Shown here piece by piece: positions 44,639-53,430 of a stretch of 64,000 bases of DNA; the stretch's first letter is position 1, and each line of letters starts with the position of its first letter. The position numbers and the translations under genes are program-made. Source of the DNA: JARRLC01 sp050290865 (GTDB lineage: Bacteria; Pseudomonadota; Alphaproteobacteria; Rhizobiales; Rhodomicrobiaceae); NCBI GenBank assembly GCA_050290865.1, contig JBNKIW010000001.1, positions 124,001 through 188,000 on the forward strand, read 5' to 3'. Under the pieces are notes generated by a model. That model made no database searches, was not told where the DNA came from, and saw only the letters and a list, made by a program, of their open reading frames with translations.

Positions 44639-46624
44639 ATGACCGGGCGGCAGACGAAGCGCGATAAACCGTGGCTCATCCGAACCTATGCGGGGCATTC
44701 CACCGCCAAGGCCTCGAACCAACTCTACCGCCGCAACCTCGCCAAGGGGCAGACCGGCCTGTCCGTCGCCTTCGACCTGCCGACGCAGACCGGCTACGAC
44801 CCGGACCACCCGCTCGCGCGCGGCGAGGTCGGCAAGGTCGGCGTGCCGATCAGCCATCTCGGCGACATGCGCGCGCTGTTCGAGGGCATCCCGCTCGCCA
44901 GCATGAACACCTCGATGACCATCAACGCCACCGCCGCGTGGCTGCTCGCGCTCTATGTCGCCGCCGCCGACCAACAGGGCGCCGACCGCAAGGCGCTCAC
45001 CGGCACGGTGCAGAACGACATCATCAAGGAATATCTGTCGCGCGGCACCTACGTGTTCCCCCCCGAACCGTCGCTGCGGCTCATCAAGGACGTCATCGTC
45101 TACGCCTATCGCGAAATCCCGAAGTGGAATCCGACCAACGTCTGTTCCTATCATCTGCAGGAGGCGGGGGCGACACCGGTACAGGAGCTGGCGTACGCGC
45201 TCGCGACCGCCCAGGCCGTTCTCGACTCGGTGAAGACCTCCGGCGAGGTGAACGAAAAGGAATTCCCCGAGATCGTCGGGCGCATCTCGTTCTTCGTGAA
45301 TGCCGGGCTGCGTTTCGTCACCGAAATCTGCAAGATGCGCGCTTTCGCCGGGCTGTGGGACGAGATCTGCCGGACGCGCTACGGCGTCACGGACGAGAAG
45401 CTGCGCCGCTTCCGCTACGGCGTGCAGGTCAATTCGCTCGGCCTGACTGAGCAGCAGCCGGAGAACAACGTCTACCGCATTCTCATCGAAATGCTGGCGG
45501 TGGTGCTCTCCAAGCGGGCGCGGGCGCGCGCGGTGCAACTGCCTGCCTGGAACGAAGCGCTCGGCCTGCCGCGCCCCTGGGACCAGCAGTGGTCGCTGCG
45601 CATGCAGCAGATCATGGCCTACGAGACCGATCTCCTTGAATTCGACGACATTTTCGATGGTTCGCAGGTGATCGAAGCCGAGGTGGCGGAGCTGCGGCGC
45701 CAGGCGCGGGAGGAACTGGACCGCATCGAGGGCATGGGTGGCGCCGTCGCGGCGGTCGAGTCCAGCTATATGAAACAGCAACTCGTCGAATCGAACGCCG
45801 CACGGCTCAAGGCCATCGAGGCTGGCGAGCAGGCGGTCGTGGGTGTCAATCGCTGGACCGAGACCGAGCCGTCACCGCTCTCCGCTGGTGGCGAGGCCGG
45901 CATTCAGACCGTCCCCGAATGGGTCGAGCGCGAGCAGGTGGAGCAGGTGAAGGCTTGGCGGGAGGCGCGCGACGCGGGGGCCGTGACGGCGGCTCTGGCG
46001 GCTCTGAAATCCGCCGCGCAGGAGGGCTGCAACATCATGGAGCCGTCGATTGCCTGCGCCAGGGCGGGCGTGACCACCGGCGAGTGGGGGCGCACGCTTC
46101 GCGAGGTGTTCGGAGAGTACCGCGCACCGACCGGCGTGGCCAAGGTCCGCAGCCACAGCAGCGAGGGTATCGCGGCGGTACGCGCGCAGGTCGACGAAGT
46201 CTCCGCACGCCTCGGCCGCCGCATCAAGTTTCTCGTCGGCAAGCCGGGTCTTGACGGACACTCGAACGGCGCCGAGCAGATCGCCGTCCGCGCCCGCGAC
46301 TGCGGCATGGAGGTGGTCTATGAAGGCATCCGCCTGACGCCCGCCGAGATCGTCAACGCCGCGCTGGAGGAGGGCGTCCACATTGTGGGCTTGTCCATAT
46401 TGTCCGGCAGCCATGTCCCTCTGGTAAAGGAGATCATGGAGCGGATGCGCGCGGCCCGTCTCGACGATGTTCCCGTGGTCGTGGGCGGTATTATTCCGTC
46501 GGAAGACGGAGAAATACTTAGAGCTGCGGGCGTGGCCGCGATCTACACGCCGAAAGACTTCCAACTCAATGATATCATGGCGGGAATTGTCGACCTCCTA
46601 GATCCGGCAAAACGCGCTGTGTGA
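44639..46624 (+). CDS. ecm: Ethylmalonyl-CoA mutase (B12-dependent)
   Basis: This enzyme converts (2R)-ethylmalonyl-CoA to (2S)-methylsuccinyl-CoA in the ethylmalonyl-CoA pathway, which lets cells grow on C2 compounds without isocitrate lyase. The 661-residue single-chain protein begins with the mutase barrel (LIRTYAGHSTAKASNQLYRRNLAKGQTGLSVAFDLPTQTGYD) and ends with the cobalamin-binding domain (KPGLDGHSNGAEQIAVRARDCGMEVVYEGIR, with the DGHxxG histidine). The YDPDHPLARGEVGKVGVPISHLGDM segment matches Ecm/MeaA better than methylmalonyl-CoA mutase, whose large subunit is longer. Other pathway genes are outside the window. Confidence 0.92.
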   Translation: MTGRQTKRDKPWLIRTYAGHSTAKASNQLYRRNLAKGQTGLSVAFDLPTQTGYDPDHPLARGEVGKVGVPISHLGDMRALFEGIPLASMNTSMTINATAAWLLALYVAAADQQGADRKALTGTVQNDIIKEYLSRGTYVFPPEPSLRLIKDVIVYAYREIPKWNPTNVCSYHLQEAGATPVQELAYALATAQAVLDSVKTSGEVNEKEFPEIVGRISFFVNAGLRFVTEICKMRAFAGLWDEICRTRYGVTDEKLRRFRYGVQVNSLGLTEQQPENNVYRILIEMLAVVLSKRARARAVQLPAWNEALGLPRPWDQQWSLRMQQIMAYETDLLEFDDIFDGSQVIEAEVAELRRQAREELDRIEGMGGAVAAVESSYMKQQLVESNAARLKAIEAGEQAVVGVNRWTETEPSPLSAGGEAGIQTVPEWVEREQVEQVKAWREARDAGAVTAALAALKSAAQEGCNIMEPSIACARAGVTTGEWGRTLREVFGEYRAPTGVAKVRSHSSEGIAAVRAQVDEVSARLGRRIKFLVGKPGLDGHSNGAEQIAVRARDCGMEVVYEGIRLTPAEIVNAALEEGVHIVGLSILSGSHVPLVKEIMERMRAARLDDVPVVVGGIIPSEDGEILRAAGVAAIYTPKDFQLNDIMAGIVDLLDPAKRAV

Positions 46625-46818
46625 AACATTCGAGGCGTTCCTGGCGTATTTCGGCAACAGCAAATGAAGTGCGCGCCCCCGCGTCAATATTCGTATGCCT
46701 GAATCGAATTTTCGCAAATCTCCGGCTTGGCGCATTCGAGCAAATCACTCATAGTCCTAAAGACGGAAGGAGCGGCGCGGGGGCGGACCGGGCTGCGATC
46801 CGAACATCGAGGGGGCCA

Positions 46819-47325
46819 ATGTTGTCCGAACTGGCTTTTCGGGCACAGCTCGTGATTCGCGAGCAGCGCGAACTTTTCGACTATTGGCGCGCCTGCGCCA
46901 AGGGGCGGCCAATGCCGCGCCGCGCCGACATCAATCCCGCCGCCATGGCGGGGCTGTTGCCGGGCATCAGCATTCTGGACACGGGCACGTGTCCGGATCA
47001 GCTTACTTACCGGCTGGCGGGCACACGGCTGCGCGAGATTTTCGGTCGTGAAGTCACCGGCAAGTCCGTCTTCGATCTGGAATTCGGCGAGAAGCGAAAC
47101 TACTGGATGGCGGTCTACCGCAAGGTCATCGAGGAGCGGATCCCGATGCAGGGCGCGGTCAAAGGCCCCGTGGCGAACAAGGACCATGTCGTTCTGTTCT
47201 GGATGCGGCTGCCGCTGTCCGATACCGGCGACATGGTGAACAAGGTGCTCTGCCACGACGTGACACTACCGGTTAGTGTCGCATCGGGGATCGAAAAGAC
47301 GGGCGCGACGCGGATCGGAGCGTGA
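46819..47325 (+). CDS. PAS domain protein (PAS_5/DUF1-type)
   Basis: A 168-residue single-domain protein. ELFDYWRACAKGRPMPRRADINPAAMAGLLPGISILDT and the RLAGTRLREIFGREVTGKSVFDL are the family hallmarks seen in many alphaproteobacterial PAS_5 proteins. It probably senses a small ligand, but there is no output domain. The ATG at 46819 is chosen with GAGGGGGCC upstream; the preceding 190 bp show no coding signal although the frame is open. Confidence 0.8.
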   Translation: MLSELAFRAQLVIREQRELFDYWRACAKGRPMPRRADINPAAMAGLLPGISILDTGTCPDQLTYRLAGTRLREIFGREVTGKSVFDLEFGEKRNYWMAVYRKVIEERIPMQGAVKGPVANKDHVVLFWMRLPLSDTGDMVNKVLCHDVTLPVSVASGIEKTGATRIGA

Positions 47326-47370
47326 AGAGCCGGGTGGATTGCCCATACGGCTTTCGAGCAAGCCCTTCGT

Positions 47371-47838
47371 TTACTCCGCCCTCCGGGCACCGGAACCACC
47401 GGTTTTCCCGCGCTTGGCAGACTGCGGGCGAATTGCAGGGCGTTCAGCCTGCAGCACCTCGATGATCTTGCATTCGGCGACGCGGCCATGCCTGCTGTCG
47501 TGGATCATGCGCTCCAACTCGCTCTTGAGCGCCGTCAGGCTCGCGATGCGCCGGTCGATTTCGGCCAGCCGCTCCCCGGCGATGGCGTCCACCGCCGCGC
47601 AGGACACATCCGGTTTCCCCTGTAAGTCCAGCAGCGCCCGTATCGCATCGATGTCGAAGCCGAGTTCGCGCGCGTGCCGGATGAAAACCAGCCGCGCAAG
47701 GTCGCGTTCGTCATAGAGCCGTCTGTTGCTGTCCGTTCGCGGCAGGATGGGCAGAAGCCCGATCTGTTCGTAATAGCGGATGGTTGGCACTTTGACGCCG
47801 CTGGCGCGCGACGCACCTCCGATGGTCAGTTCCTTCAT
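47371..47838 (-). CDS. MerR family metal-responsive regulator
   Basis: A 155-residue regulator with a MerR HTH (LTIGGASRASGVKVPTIRYYEQIGLLP, SNRRLYDERDLARLVFIRHARELGF) and a dimerisation helix. The metal site is atypical: Cys80 and Cys123 match the outer pair of ZntR/CadR-type sensors, but the residue where the intermediate Cys usually sits is His113. This suggests a divalent metal such as Zn, Co, Cd or Ni rather than Cu(I). It is divergent from the CDF transporter gene, and the operator between them fits that control. Confidence 0.85.
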   Translation of the reverse strand: MKELTIGGASRASGVKVPTIRYYEQIGLLPILPRTDSNRRLYDERDLARLVFIRHARELGFDIDAIRALLDLQGKPDVSCAAVDAIAGERLAEIDRRIASLTALKSELERMIHDSRHGRVAECKIIEVLQAERPAIRPQSAKRGKTGGSGARRAE

Positions 47839-47957
47839 CTGCCGCCCTCCCGATCCGCAAGGCGCGAGAATCCCGTTAATTCTTAAGTATCAGTAATCAT
47901 ACCCAACTTGCGCGAGCCACCCCTCTGGTGGTGAATTCACTCATCGTCCTCACCCTC

Positions 47958-47988
47958 TTGATCCTCAAGTCACTAGAGGATGTATGCA
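47958..47988 (+). promoter_or_regulatory. MerR-type promoter/operator of the CDF transporter gene
   Basis: A -35 element TTGATC (47958-47963) and a -10-like TATGCA (47983-47988) are 19 bp apart, the over-long spacing used by MerR activators. Exactly within the spacer lies a 21-bp dyad, ATCCTC-N9-GAGGAT (47961-47981), where 18 of 21 positions are symmetric. The MerR protein encoded next door is the probable ligand. Confidence 0.75.
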
Positions 47989-48028
47989 GTTGGGGAAAAG
48001 GCGCCAAGACCTGATAAGGAACATCGTC

Positions 48029-48709
48029 ATGACCGCTGCTTGTCACAGCGAGAATTGCGGATGCCGGGGCAATCCCCGGTTCGACGGGCTTGATCCGCGG
48101 TACAAGCGCGTCTTGTGGACCGTCATCGCCATCAACGCCGTCATGTTCCTGGTGGAGCTGACGGCGGGCCGGATCGCAGGATCGCAGGCCCTTCAAGCCG
48201 ACGCCCTCGACTTCCTGGGCGACACGCTGACCTACGGTATGAGCCTCGCGGTTATCGGCATGAGCCTTGCGACGCGGGCAAAGGCGGCGATCATCAAGGG
48301 CGTGAGCCTGTTGTTGATGGGGATGTGGGTGTTCGGTTCGACGCTTTACAGCCTGCTGGTGCTCGGCCTGCCCCACGCCGAAATCATGGGGGGGATCGGG
48401 TTGCTGGCCCTGGCGGCCAACGTCACCAGTGTGCTGCTGCTCGTACGCTATAAGGACGGCGACGCCAATGTGCGCTCCGTATGGCTCTGTTCGCGCAACG
48501 ATGCGGTGGGCAATGTCGCGGTGATGGTTGCCGCCACCGCGGTATGGGCCACGAACTCGGCCTGGCCCGACGTGCTGGTGGCGGCCGGGATGGCGGCGCT
48601 CTTCCTCAATTCGTCGTTCCTGATCCTGCGGCAGGCGTGGCAGGAGCACCAACTCAGCGCCCGGACCACGCGCCACCAAACAAGACCCAGCGGCACACCC
48701 GCCGAATAG
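48029..48709 (+). CDS. Cation diffusion facilitator (CDF) metal exporter without C-terminal domain
   Basis: The 226-residue protein has six membrane helices. Metal-binding residues in helix 2 (DALDFLGD) and helix 5 (RNDAVGNVAVM) are in the CDF positions. The N-terminus has a Cys-rich motif (CHSENCGC), which may bind metal before transport, and the usual cytoplasmic C-terminal domain of about 90 residues is missing. It should export a divalent metal in exchange for protons. The ATG at 48029 has AAGGA upstream. Expression is probably controlled by the divergent MerR gene. Confidence 0.88.
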   Translation: MTAACHSENCGCRGNPRFDGLDPRYKRVLWTVIAINAVMFLVELTAGRIAGSQALQADALDFLGDTLTYGMSLAVIGMSLATRAKAAIIKGVSLLLMGMWVFGSTLYSLLVLGLPHAEIMGGIGLLALAANVTSVLLLVRYKDGDANVRSVWLCSRNDAVGNVAVMVAATAVWATNSAWPDVLVAAGMAALFLNSSFLILRQAWQEHQLSARTTRHQTRPSGTPAE

Positions 48710-48720
48710 TCTCCCGCTGG

Positions 48721-50007
48721 TCAACCCGCCGCGAGCGCCTGTTCCAGGTCGGCGATGATGTCGGCCTTATCCTCCAGGCCGACCGACAGCCGCACAACGT
48801 CGTCGCCGGCACCGGCAAACGTGCGCTGCTCCGGCGTGAGCTGGCGGTGGGTGGTCGAGGCGGGGTGAATGATGAGGCTGCGCGTGTCGCCGATATTGGC
48901 CAGATGCGAGAACAGCTTGACCTTGGTTACCAGCTTCACGCCCGCGTCATAGCCGCCCTTCAGGCCGAAAGTGAACACCGCACCAGCGCCTTTCGGGCAG
49001 ATCTTCTGCGCCAACGCATGATACTTGTTGCCCGGCAGCCCGGCGTAATTCACCCACGCCACCTGCGGGTGCTTCTCCAGCCATGCCGCCACCGCCAGCG
49101 CGCTTTCGCTGTGCCGCACCATGCGCAGAGGCAGCGTCTCGATACCCGTGAGGATAAGGAAGGCGTTCATCGGCGCAATCGCCGGACCGAGATCGCGCAG
49201 ACCCAGCACGCGCGCCGCGATGGCGAAGGCGAAATTGCCGAAAGTCTCGCCCAGCACCATGCCGTGATAAGAGGGGGTCGGCTGCGACAGCCCGGGATAG
49301 CGGCCCGACGCCATCCAGTCGAACGTGCCGCAGTCGACGAGGACGCCGCCAACCGAATTGCCATGGCCGCCGAGAAATTTCGTCAGCGAATGCACGATGA
49401 TGTCGGCGCCGAATTCCTTGGGCCGGCAGAGATAGGGCGTGGCCAGCGTGTTGTCGACAATGAGCGGCACGCCCGCCTTCTTTGCCACGGCGGCGATGGC
49501 CGGGATGTCGGTCACGATTCCGCCGGGATTGGCGATGGATTCGATGAAGATGGCCTTGGTCTTCGGCGTCACCGCGCGCTCGAAGCTGGCGGGGTCGTCG
49601 GCATCGGCCCATACGACCGACCACCCGAATTTCTTGAACGAATGATTGAACTGGTTGATGGACCCGCCATAGAGCTGGCGCGCTGCGATGAATTCGTCGC
49701 CGGGCTCAAGAAGCGTGTGGAACACGAGGAGCTGCGCGCCATGCCCCGAGGACGCCGCCAGCGCCGCCGTGCCGCCTTCGAGCGCGGCGAGACGCCCCTC
49801 GAGCACCCCCTGCGTGGGGTTCATGATGCGGGTGTAGATGTTGCCGAAGGCCTCCAGGTTGAACAGCGCCGCCGCGTGGTCGACGTCGTCGAAAACGTAG
49901 GACGTAGTCTGATAGATCGGCGTAATGCGCGCGCCGGTGGCAGGGTCGGGTTGCGCTCCGGCATGAATGGCGAGCGTATCGAAGCCGGGCTGGCTGTCTT
50001 GCGTCAT
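48721..50007 (-). CDS. metY: O-acetylhomoserine aminocarboxypropyltransferase (sulfhydrylase)
   Basis: A PLP enzyme that makes homocysteine from O-acetylhomoserine and sulfide. The 428 residues have the Cys/Met metabolism fold: TLAIHAGAQPDPATGARITPIYQTTSYVFDDVDHAAALF, YTRIMNPTQGVLEGRLAALEGG, and the PLP-Lys in SLTKFLGGHGNSVGG. The length and the C-terminal QLTPEQ..AGAGDDVVRLSVGLE favour MetY over MetZ or MetB. It is convergent with the CDF gene, with only 11 bp between them. Confidence 0.94.
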   Translation of the reverse strand: MTQDSQPGFDTLAIHAGAQPDPATGARITPIYQTTSYVFDDVDHAAALFNLEAFGNIYTRIMNPTQGVLEGRLAALEGGTAALAASSGHGAQLLVFHTLLEPGDEFIAARQLYGGSINQFNHSFKKFGWSVVWADADDPASFERAVTPKTKAIFIESIANPGGIVTDIPAIAAVAKKAGVPLIVDNTLATPYLCRPKEFGADIIVHSLTKFLGGHGNSVGGVLVDCGTFDWMASGRYPGLSQPTPSYHGMVLGETFGNFAFAIAARVLGLRDLGPAIAPMNAFLILTGIETLPLRMVRHSESALAVAAWLEKHPQVAWVNYAGLPGNKYHALAQKICPKGAGAVFTFGLKGGYDAGVKLVTKVKLFSHLANIGDTRSLIIHPASTTHRQLTPEQRTFAGAGDDVVRLSVGLEDKADIIADLEQALAAG

Positions 50008-50180
50008 GAGTTTCTCCTCCCGTTTCCTCGTGTTCGTAAGTGCGGCATGATGGCGCGGGGAAGGAAATCAGGTTTGCCGCGAACCGCCAAGAGATTTGTT
50101 CCGGGGGACGAGGGTTCGCGGCGGCAGCCGCCGCGTTTCCCACGGATGACACCTGCCCCAATCGGTGCTAGCGTAGCGTC

Positions 50181-50456
50181 ATGATCGAGCTTCAGGACTT
50201 CGAGCAGCGCACTGCTGCGCTGGAGGTTGCGCAGAACGAGACGACGCAGACCCTGAAATGGGTGGTGGCGCGCGTCGGGCGGATGTCGGCCGTGCAGGAC
50301 GAACACACGCTGCGCCTGGATCGGATCGAAACACGCCTCGGCAATGTGGAGACGCGCCTCGGCAACGTTGAAACCGGCTTGAATTCTTTGCGCCAGGAAT
50401 TGCCCGAAATGATCGCCGAGGTCATGCGCGAGGTGCTGAAGGAGTACAAGGTATAA
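50181..50456 (+). CDS. Small coiled-coil protein, 91 aa
   Basis: A helical protein with heptad-like repeats. The direct repeat RLGNVETRLGNVETGLN in the middle is a seven-residue unit repeated three times, as in many small scaffold or phage-associated proteins. Function unknown. It lies between divergent and convergent genes without an operon context. Confidence 0.55.
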   Translation: MIELQDFEQRTAALEVAQNETTQTLKWVVARVGRMSAVQDEHTLRLDRIETRLGNVETRLGNVETGLNSLRQELPEMIAEVMREVLKEYKV

Positions 50457-50501
50457 GCGCCGCCGCCTCCTCCACCGTCCCGGACCGCCTTCCCACGCGC
50501 G

Positions 50502-51017
50502 CTATTCCCTGATCGCCAGCTTCTGCACGCCGCCCGGGCCAAGGACCGGCTTCTGGCTCGACAGCGTCCCCGTACTCACCCCGGCCCAGCCGATTTCACC
50601 CGACAGGCGCCCATATTCGATCTTCGGGCAGCGGTTCATGACGACCTGCAGCCCCGCTGTCTCCGCCAGCGCCGCAGCCTCGTCGCTGCGTACGCCGAGT
50701 TGCATCCACGCCACCTTGGCGCCGATTTCGATCGCCTCGCGCGTGATGCCCAGCGCTGCTTCCGACTTGCGGAAGATGTCCACCACATCCACAGGCTCGG
50801 GGATTTCGCGCAGGCTTGCATAAGCCTTCTGCCCGAGGATTTCGCCACCCGCCTGCCCCGGATTCACCGGGATCACGCGATACCCCTTCGCCAGCAGGTA
50901 TTTCTGCACGAAATAGCTCGGCCGCACGGGGTTAGCGCTGGCGCCGACGACGGCAAAGACCTTGTTGTTGGCCAGGATGGCGCGAATATAGTCATCGCTG
51001 TAATTGTCGTGGTTCAT
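50502..51017 (-). CDS. CoA-binding domain protein (YccU-like)
   Basis: A 171-residue protein with a Rossmann-type CoA-binding domain: NNKVFAVVGASANPVRPSYFVQKYLLAKGYRVIPVNPGQAG, VDVVDIFRKSEAAL, and KVAWMQLGVRSDEAAALAETAGLQVVMNRCPKIEY. The biochemical role is not known. Its genes are often next to O-acetylhomoserine sulfhydrylase genes, as here with a small gene between, so a link to sulfur amino acid metabolism is plausible. The ATG at 51017 gives the family N-terminus. Confidence 0.88.
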   Translation of the reverse strand: MNHDNYSDDYIRAILANNKVFAVVGASANPVRPSYFVQKYLLAKGYRVIPVNPGQAGGEILGQKAYASLREIPEPVDVVDIFRKSEAALGITREAIEIGAKVAWMQLGVRSDEAAALAETAGLQVVMNRCPKIEYGRLSGEIGWAGVSTGTLSSQKPVLGPGGVQKLAIRE

Positions 51018-51206
51018 GGTAGCTCTCGTGTTGTCCCGGCGCGGCATTGCCTTTCCGCCTGGATAGTTGGGACGGCGGGCGCCGCATTCCAAGCGCCTTG
51101 CCATCGCCGAAGCGCTGTGTTTTTGCATCGATCTCCTTGTACAAAGGGCTAATGACGCCCTACATCCGGTGCTCGGGAAATCCGCTTTCACGAACGGACG
51201 GAACTG

Positions 51207-51941
51207 ATGGAAAGAAACGAGCAGGAACTCATCGACGAGCTTTTCGGCAATCTCGCACAGTTGGAGCGCGAGGCCGGTCCGCGCGACGCGGAGGCCGAGC
51301 GCCATATCGATCAACGCGTCGAGCGCCAGCCCGCCAGCGTATACTTCATGGCGCAGTCGCTGATTCTGCAGGAGCGCGCGCTGGCCGCAGCCCAGGAACG
51401 CATTGAGGAACTGGAACGCGAGGCCGAAGCCCGAGCGGGCGCAGGCGGACGCGGCAGTTTTCTCGGCGGGCTTTTTAGCGGCGGCGGGGCCGGCGATGGC
51501 GCGAGCGGCGCCCGGACGAGCGTCCCGTCCACCGGGTCGGTGCCTTCGGCGGGGAACCGCTTTTCCTATCCCGGACAGGGCGCGGCAGCGGACCGCGACG
51601 CCGGGTCCTACCGGAGCGTGGAGCGCAATCCCGAGCCGGAGGCTGCACGCGGCAGCGGTGGCGGCAGTTTTCTCGGCGGCGTGATGCAGACGGCCGCGGG
51701 CGTTGCGGGCGGCGTCGTCCTCGGCAACATGATCACCGGCATGCTCGGCGGTCAGGGTCACGAAGCACAGGCGGCGCAGCAACCGGAAAGCGCGCCCGGC
51801 GGCTCCAACAGCGCAAACACCACTCCGGAGGCCGCCCACGACAAGCCGGCACAGGATACAGCGGGTCCGGAAGCCGACACCGGGCTTCAAGAAACCGGCG
51901 GTTTCGATGATTTCGGCAGCGATTTCGATTTTGATATCTGA
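51207..51941 (+). CDS. DUF2076 protein
   Basis: A 244-residue protein with an N-terminal helical DUF2076 region (ELIDELFGNLAQLEREAGPRDAEAERHI..VYFMAQSLILQERAL), a glycine-rich linker containing FLGGLFSGGG and FLGGVMQTAAGVAGGVVLGNMITGML, and an acidic Asp/Phe tail ending DFGSDFDFDI. The glycine-zipper-like segment suggests membrane association. Its function is unknown; members are periplasmic or membrane-attached. GGACGGA precedes the ATG. Confidence 0.85.
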   Translation: MERNEQELIDELFGNLAQLEREAGPRDAEAERHIDQRVERQPASVYFMAQSLILQERALAAAQERIEELEREAEARAGAGGRGSFLGGLFSGGGAGDGASGARTSVPSTGSVPSAGNRFSYPGQGAAADRDAGSYRSVERNPEPEAARGSGGGSFLGGVMQTAAGVAGGVVLGNMITGMLGGQGHEAQAAQQPESAPGGSNSANTTPEAAHDKPAQDTAGPEADTGLQETGGFDDFGSDFDFDI

Positions 51942-51946
51942 CACCC

Positions 51947-52699
51947 ATGAAACGCTTTGATTCCGACGGCGTGAGCATCGCCTACCGTGACGAAGGGGAG
52001 GGCGATCCCGTCCTCCTCATTCACGGTTTCGCCTCCAACACCATTGTCAACTGGGCCAATACCAGCTGGATGGAAACGCTGCGCCGGGCACGCTACCGCG
52101 TCATCGCCTTCGACAACCGCGGCCATGGCCAGAGCGAGAAAATCCGCGACAAGGAGCGTCACGGCGCACCGTTGATGGCGGAGGACGCCGCGCGCCTGCT
52201 CGACCACCTCCTCATCGATCGCGCCCATGTCATGGGCTATTCGATGGGCGCGCGCATCACGGCGTTTCTGGCGCTCAATCACCCGCAGCGGGTGCGCAGC
52301 GCGGTACTCGCAGGCATGGGCATCAACCTGGTGCGCGGCGGGAGCGACCCGGAGCCCATCGCCAACGCCCTGGAGGCGGAAAGCGCGGGCGACGTCGCCG
52401 AGGTACGGGCGCGCGCCTTCCGCATCTTCGCCGATCAGACCGGCAGCGACCGGCTGGCGCTGGCGGCGTGCATGCGCTCGGCGCGGGAGAAGATTACGGC
52501 CGAAAGGCTGGAGCAGATCGCCTGTCCGGTGCTGGTCGCCGTCGGCACGGCGGATGACATCGCGGGCAGCGGCCCGGAGCTGGCGGCGCTGATTCCGGGC
52601 GCCGAAGTGCTCAACATAACCGGACGCGACCACATGAAGGCGGTCGGCGATCCGGTCTACAAACACGGCGTGCTCGATTTTCTCGCGCGGCAGGCGTGA
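51947..52699 (+). CDS. Alpha/beta hydrolase
   Basis: A 250-residue hydrolase with the standard motifs: LLIHGFASNT, the nucleophile elbow GYSMGARI, the Asp in GTADDIAG and the catalytic His in GRDHMKAV. The Asp-Gly-Val start (FDSDGVSIAYRDEGEGDPV) is common in a family related to 3-oxoadipate enol-lactonase, but the substrate cannot be read from the sequence. It begins 5 bp after the stop codon of the DUF2076 gene, suggesting joint transcription. Confidence 0.88.
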   Translation: MKRFDSDGVSIAYRDEGEGDPVLLIHGFASNTIVNWANTSWMETLRRARYRVIAFDNRGHGQSEKIRDKERHGAPLMAEDAARLLDHLLIDRAHVMGYSMGARITAFLALNHPQRVRSAVLAGMGINLVRGGSDPEPIANALEAESAGDVAEVRARAFRIFADQTGSDRLALAACMRSAREKITAERLEQIACPVLVAVGTADDIAGSGPELAALIPGAEVLNITGRDHMKAVGDPVYKHGVLDFLARQA

Positions 52700-52860
52700 C
52701 GATGCCGGGGCATCCCCTCTGCCCTCTCCGTAAACTTCCCTACCCCGGATGCGTGTAGAAAATGCGCCTTTTCGCGCCATTCATTCACCAGCCGTAAACC
52801 CTTTTCCCCCATAAGAAATAGAATTGCACCTTCATCCATGTTTCGTAAGTGGGCCGGCTC

Positions 52861-53430
52861 ATGGGCTACGCCGTTGATCACAAATCGCAGATGCATTCGG
52901 AGCTTGGCCTGCTGATGCCGCGCCTCAAGGCCTTCGCGGCCGCCCTGACGGGCAGCGAGGCCATGAGCCTGACACTCCTCAAGGCAACGAGAAACCACCT
53001 CCTCTCAAGACCCAAAGATCGCGGTCACACGCCCCTGGTGCTGTGGGCATTCACGCAGATGTACAAGCTCTGGGCCGGACGCATGAAACCGCCACGCGGT
53101 GAGCGTGGCCCGCAGGCCGATCCGCGGCTGTTCTGCCCGAGAAGCCGCGCAGGCGATGCCACGGGCGCGGTGCGTTTCGCCCGCCTCATCGCGCAACTCG
53201 GCCCCCAGCAACGCGCCACGCTGCATCTGGTCTACGGCGAGCGGCTTTCCTACGACGAAGTCGCCGAGGTTTTCTGCGTGCCGGTAAGCAAGGTCATGGA
53301 GCGCCTGACGCGGAGCTACGCGCGGCTTGCTCAGATCGCCGAGCAGGAGCCGCAAGCCGTGCCGCCCGAGGCCGCATCGCAGCGCGGCCAATCTGAAAAA
53401 GGTGCCTCGCGCCCGGGACGGGCCGCATGA
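52861..53430 (+). CDS. Divergent ECF-like sigma factor
   Basis: A 189-residue protein. Region 4 is clear: LIAQLGPQQRATLHLVYGERLSYDEVAEVFCVPVSKVMERLTRSYARL, the HTH that recognises the -35 element. Region 2 is poorly conserved: the usual acidic DLVQ-type motif is absent and replaced by SEAMSLTLLKATRNHLLSR. The gene overlaps the next one by 4 bp (ATGA), and that gene resembles an anti-sigma factor. I chose the ATG at 52861; a GTG 4 codons upstream is possible. No strong ribosome binding site. Confidence 0.7.
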   Translation: MGYAVDHKSQMHSELGLLMPRLKAFAAALTGSEAMSLTLLKATRNHLLSRPKDRGHTPLVLWAFTQMYKLWAGRMKPPRGERGPQADPRLFCPRSRAGDATGAVRFARLIAQLGPQQRATLHLVYGERLSYDEVAEVFCVPVSKVMERLTRSYARLAQIAEQEPQAVPPEAASQRGQSEKGASRPGRAA

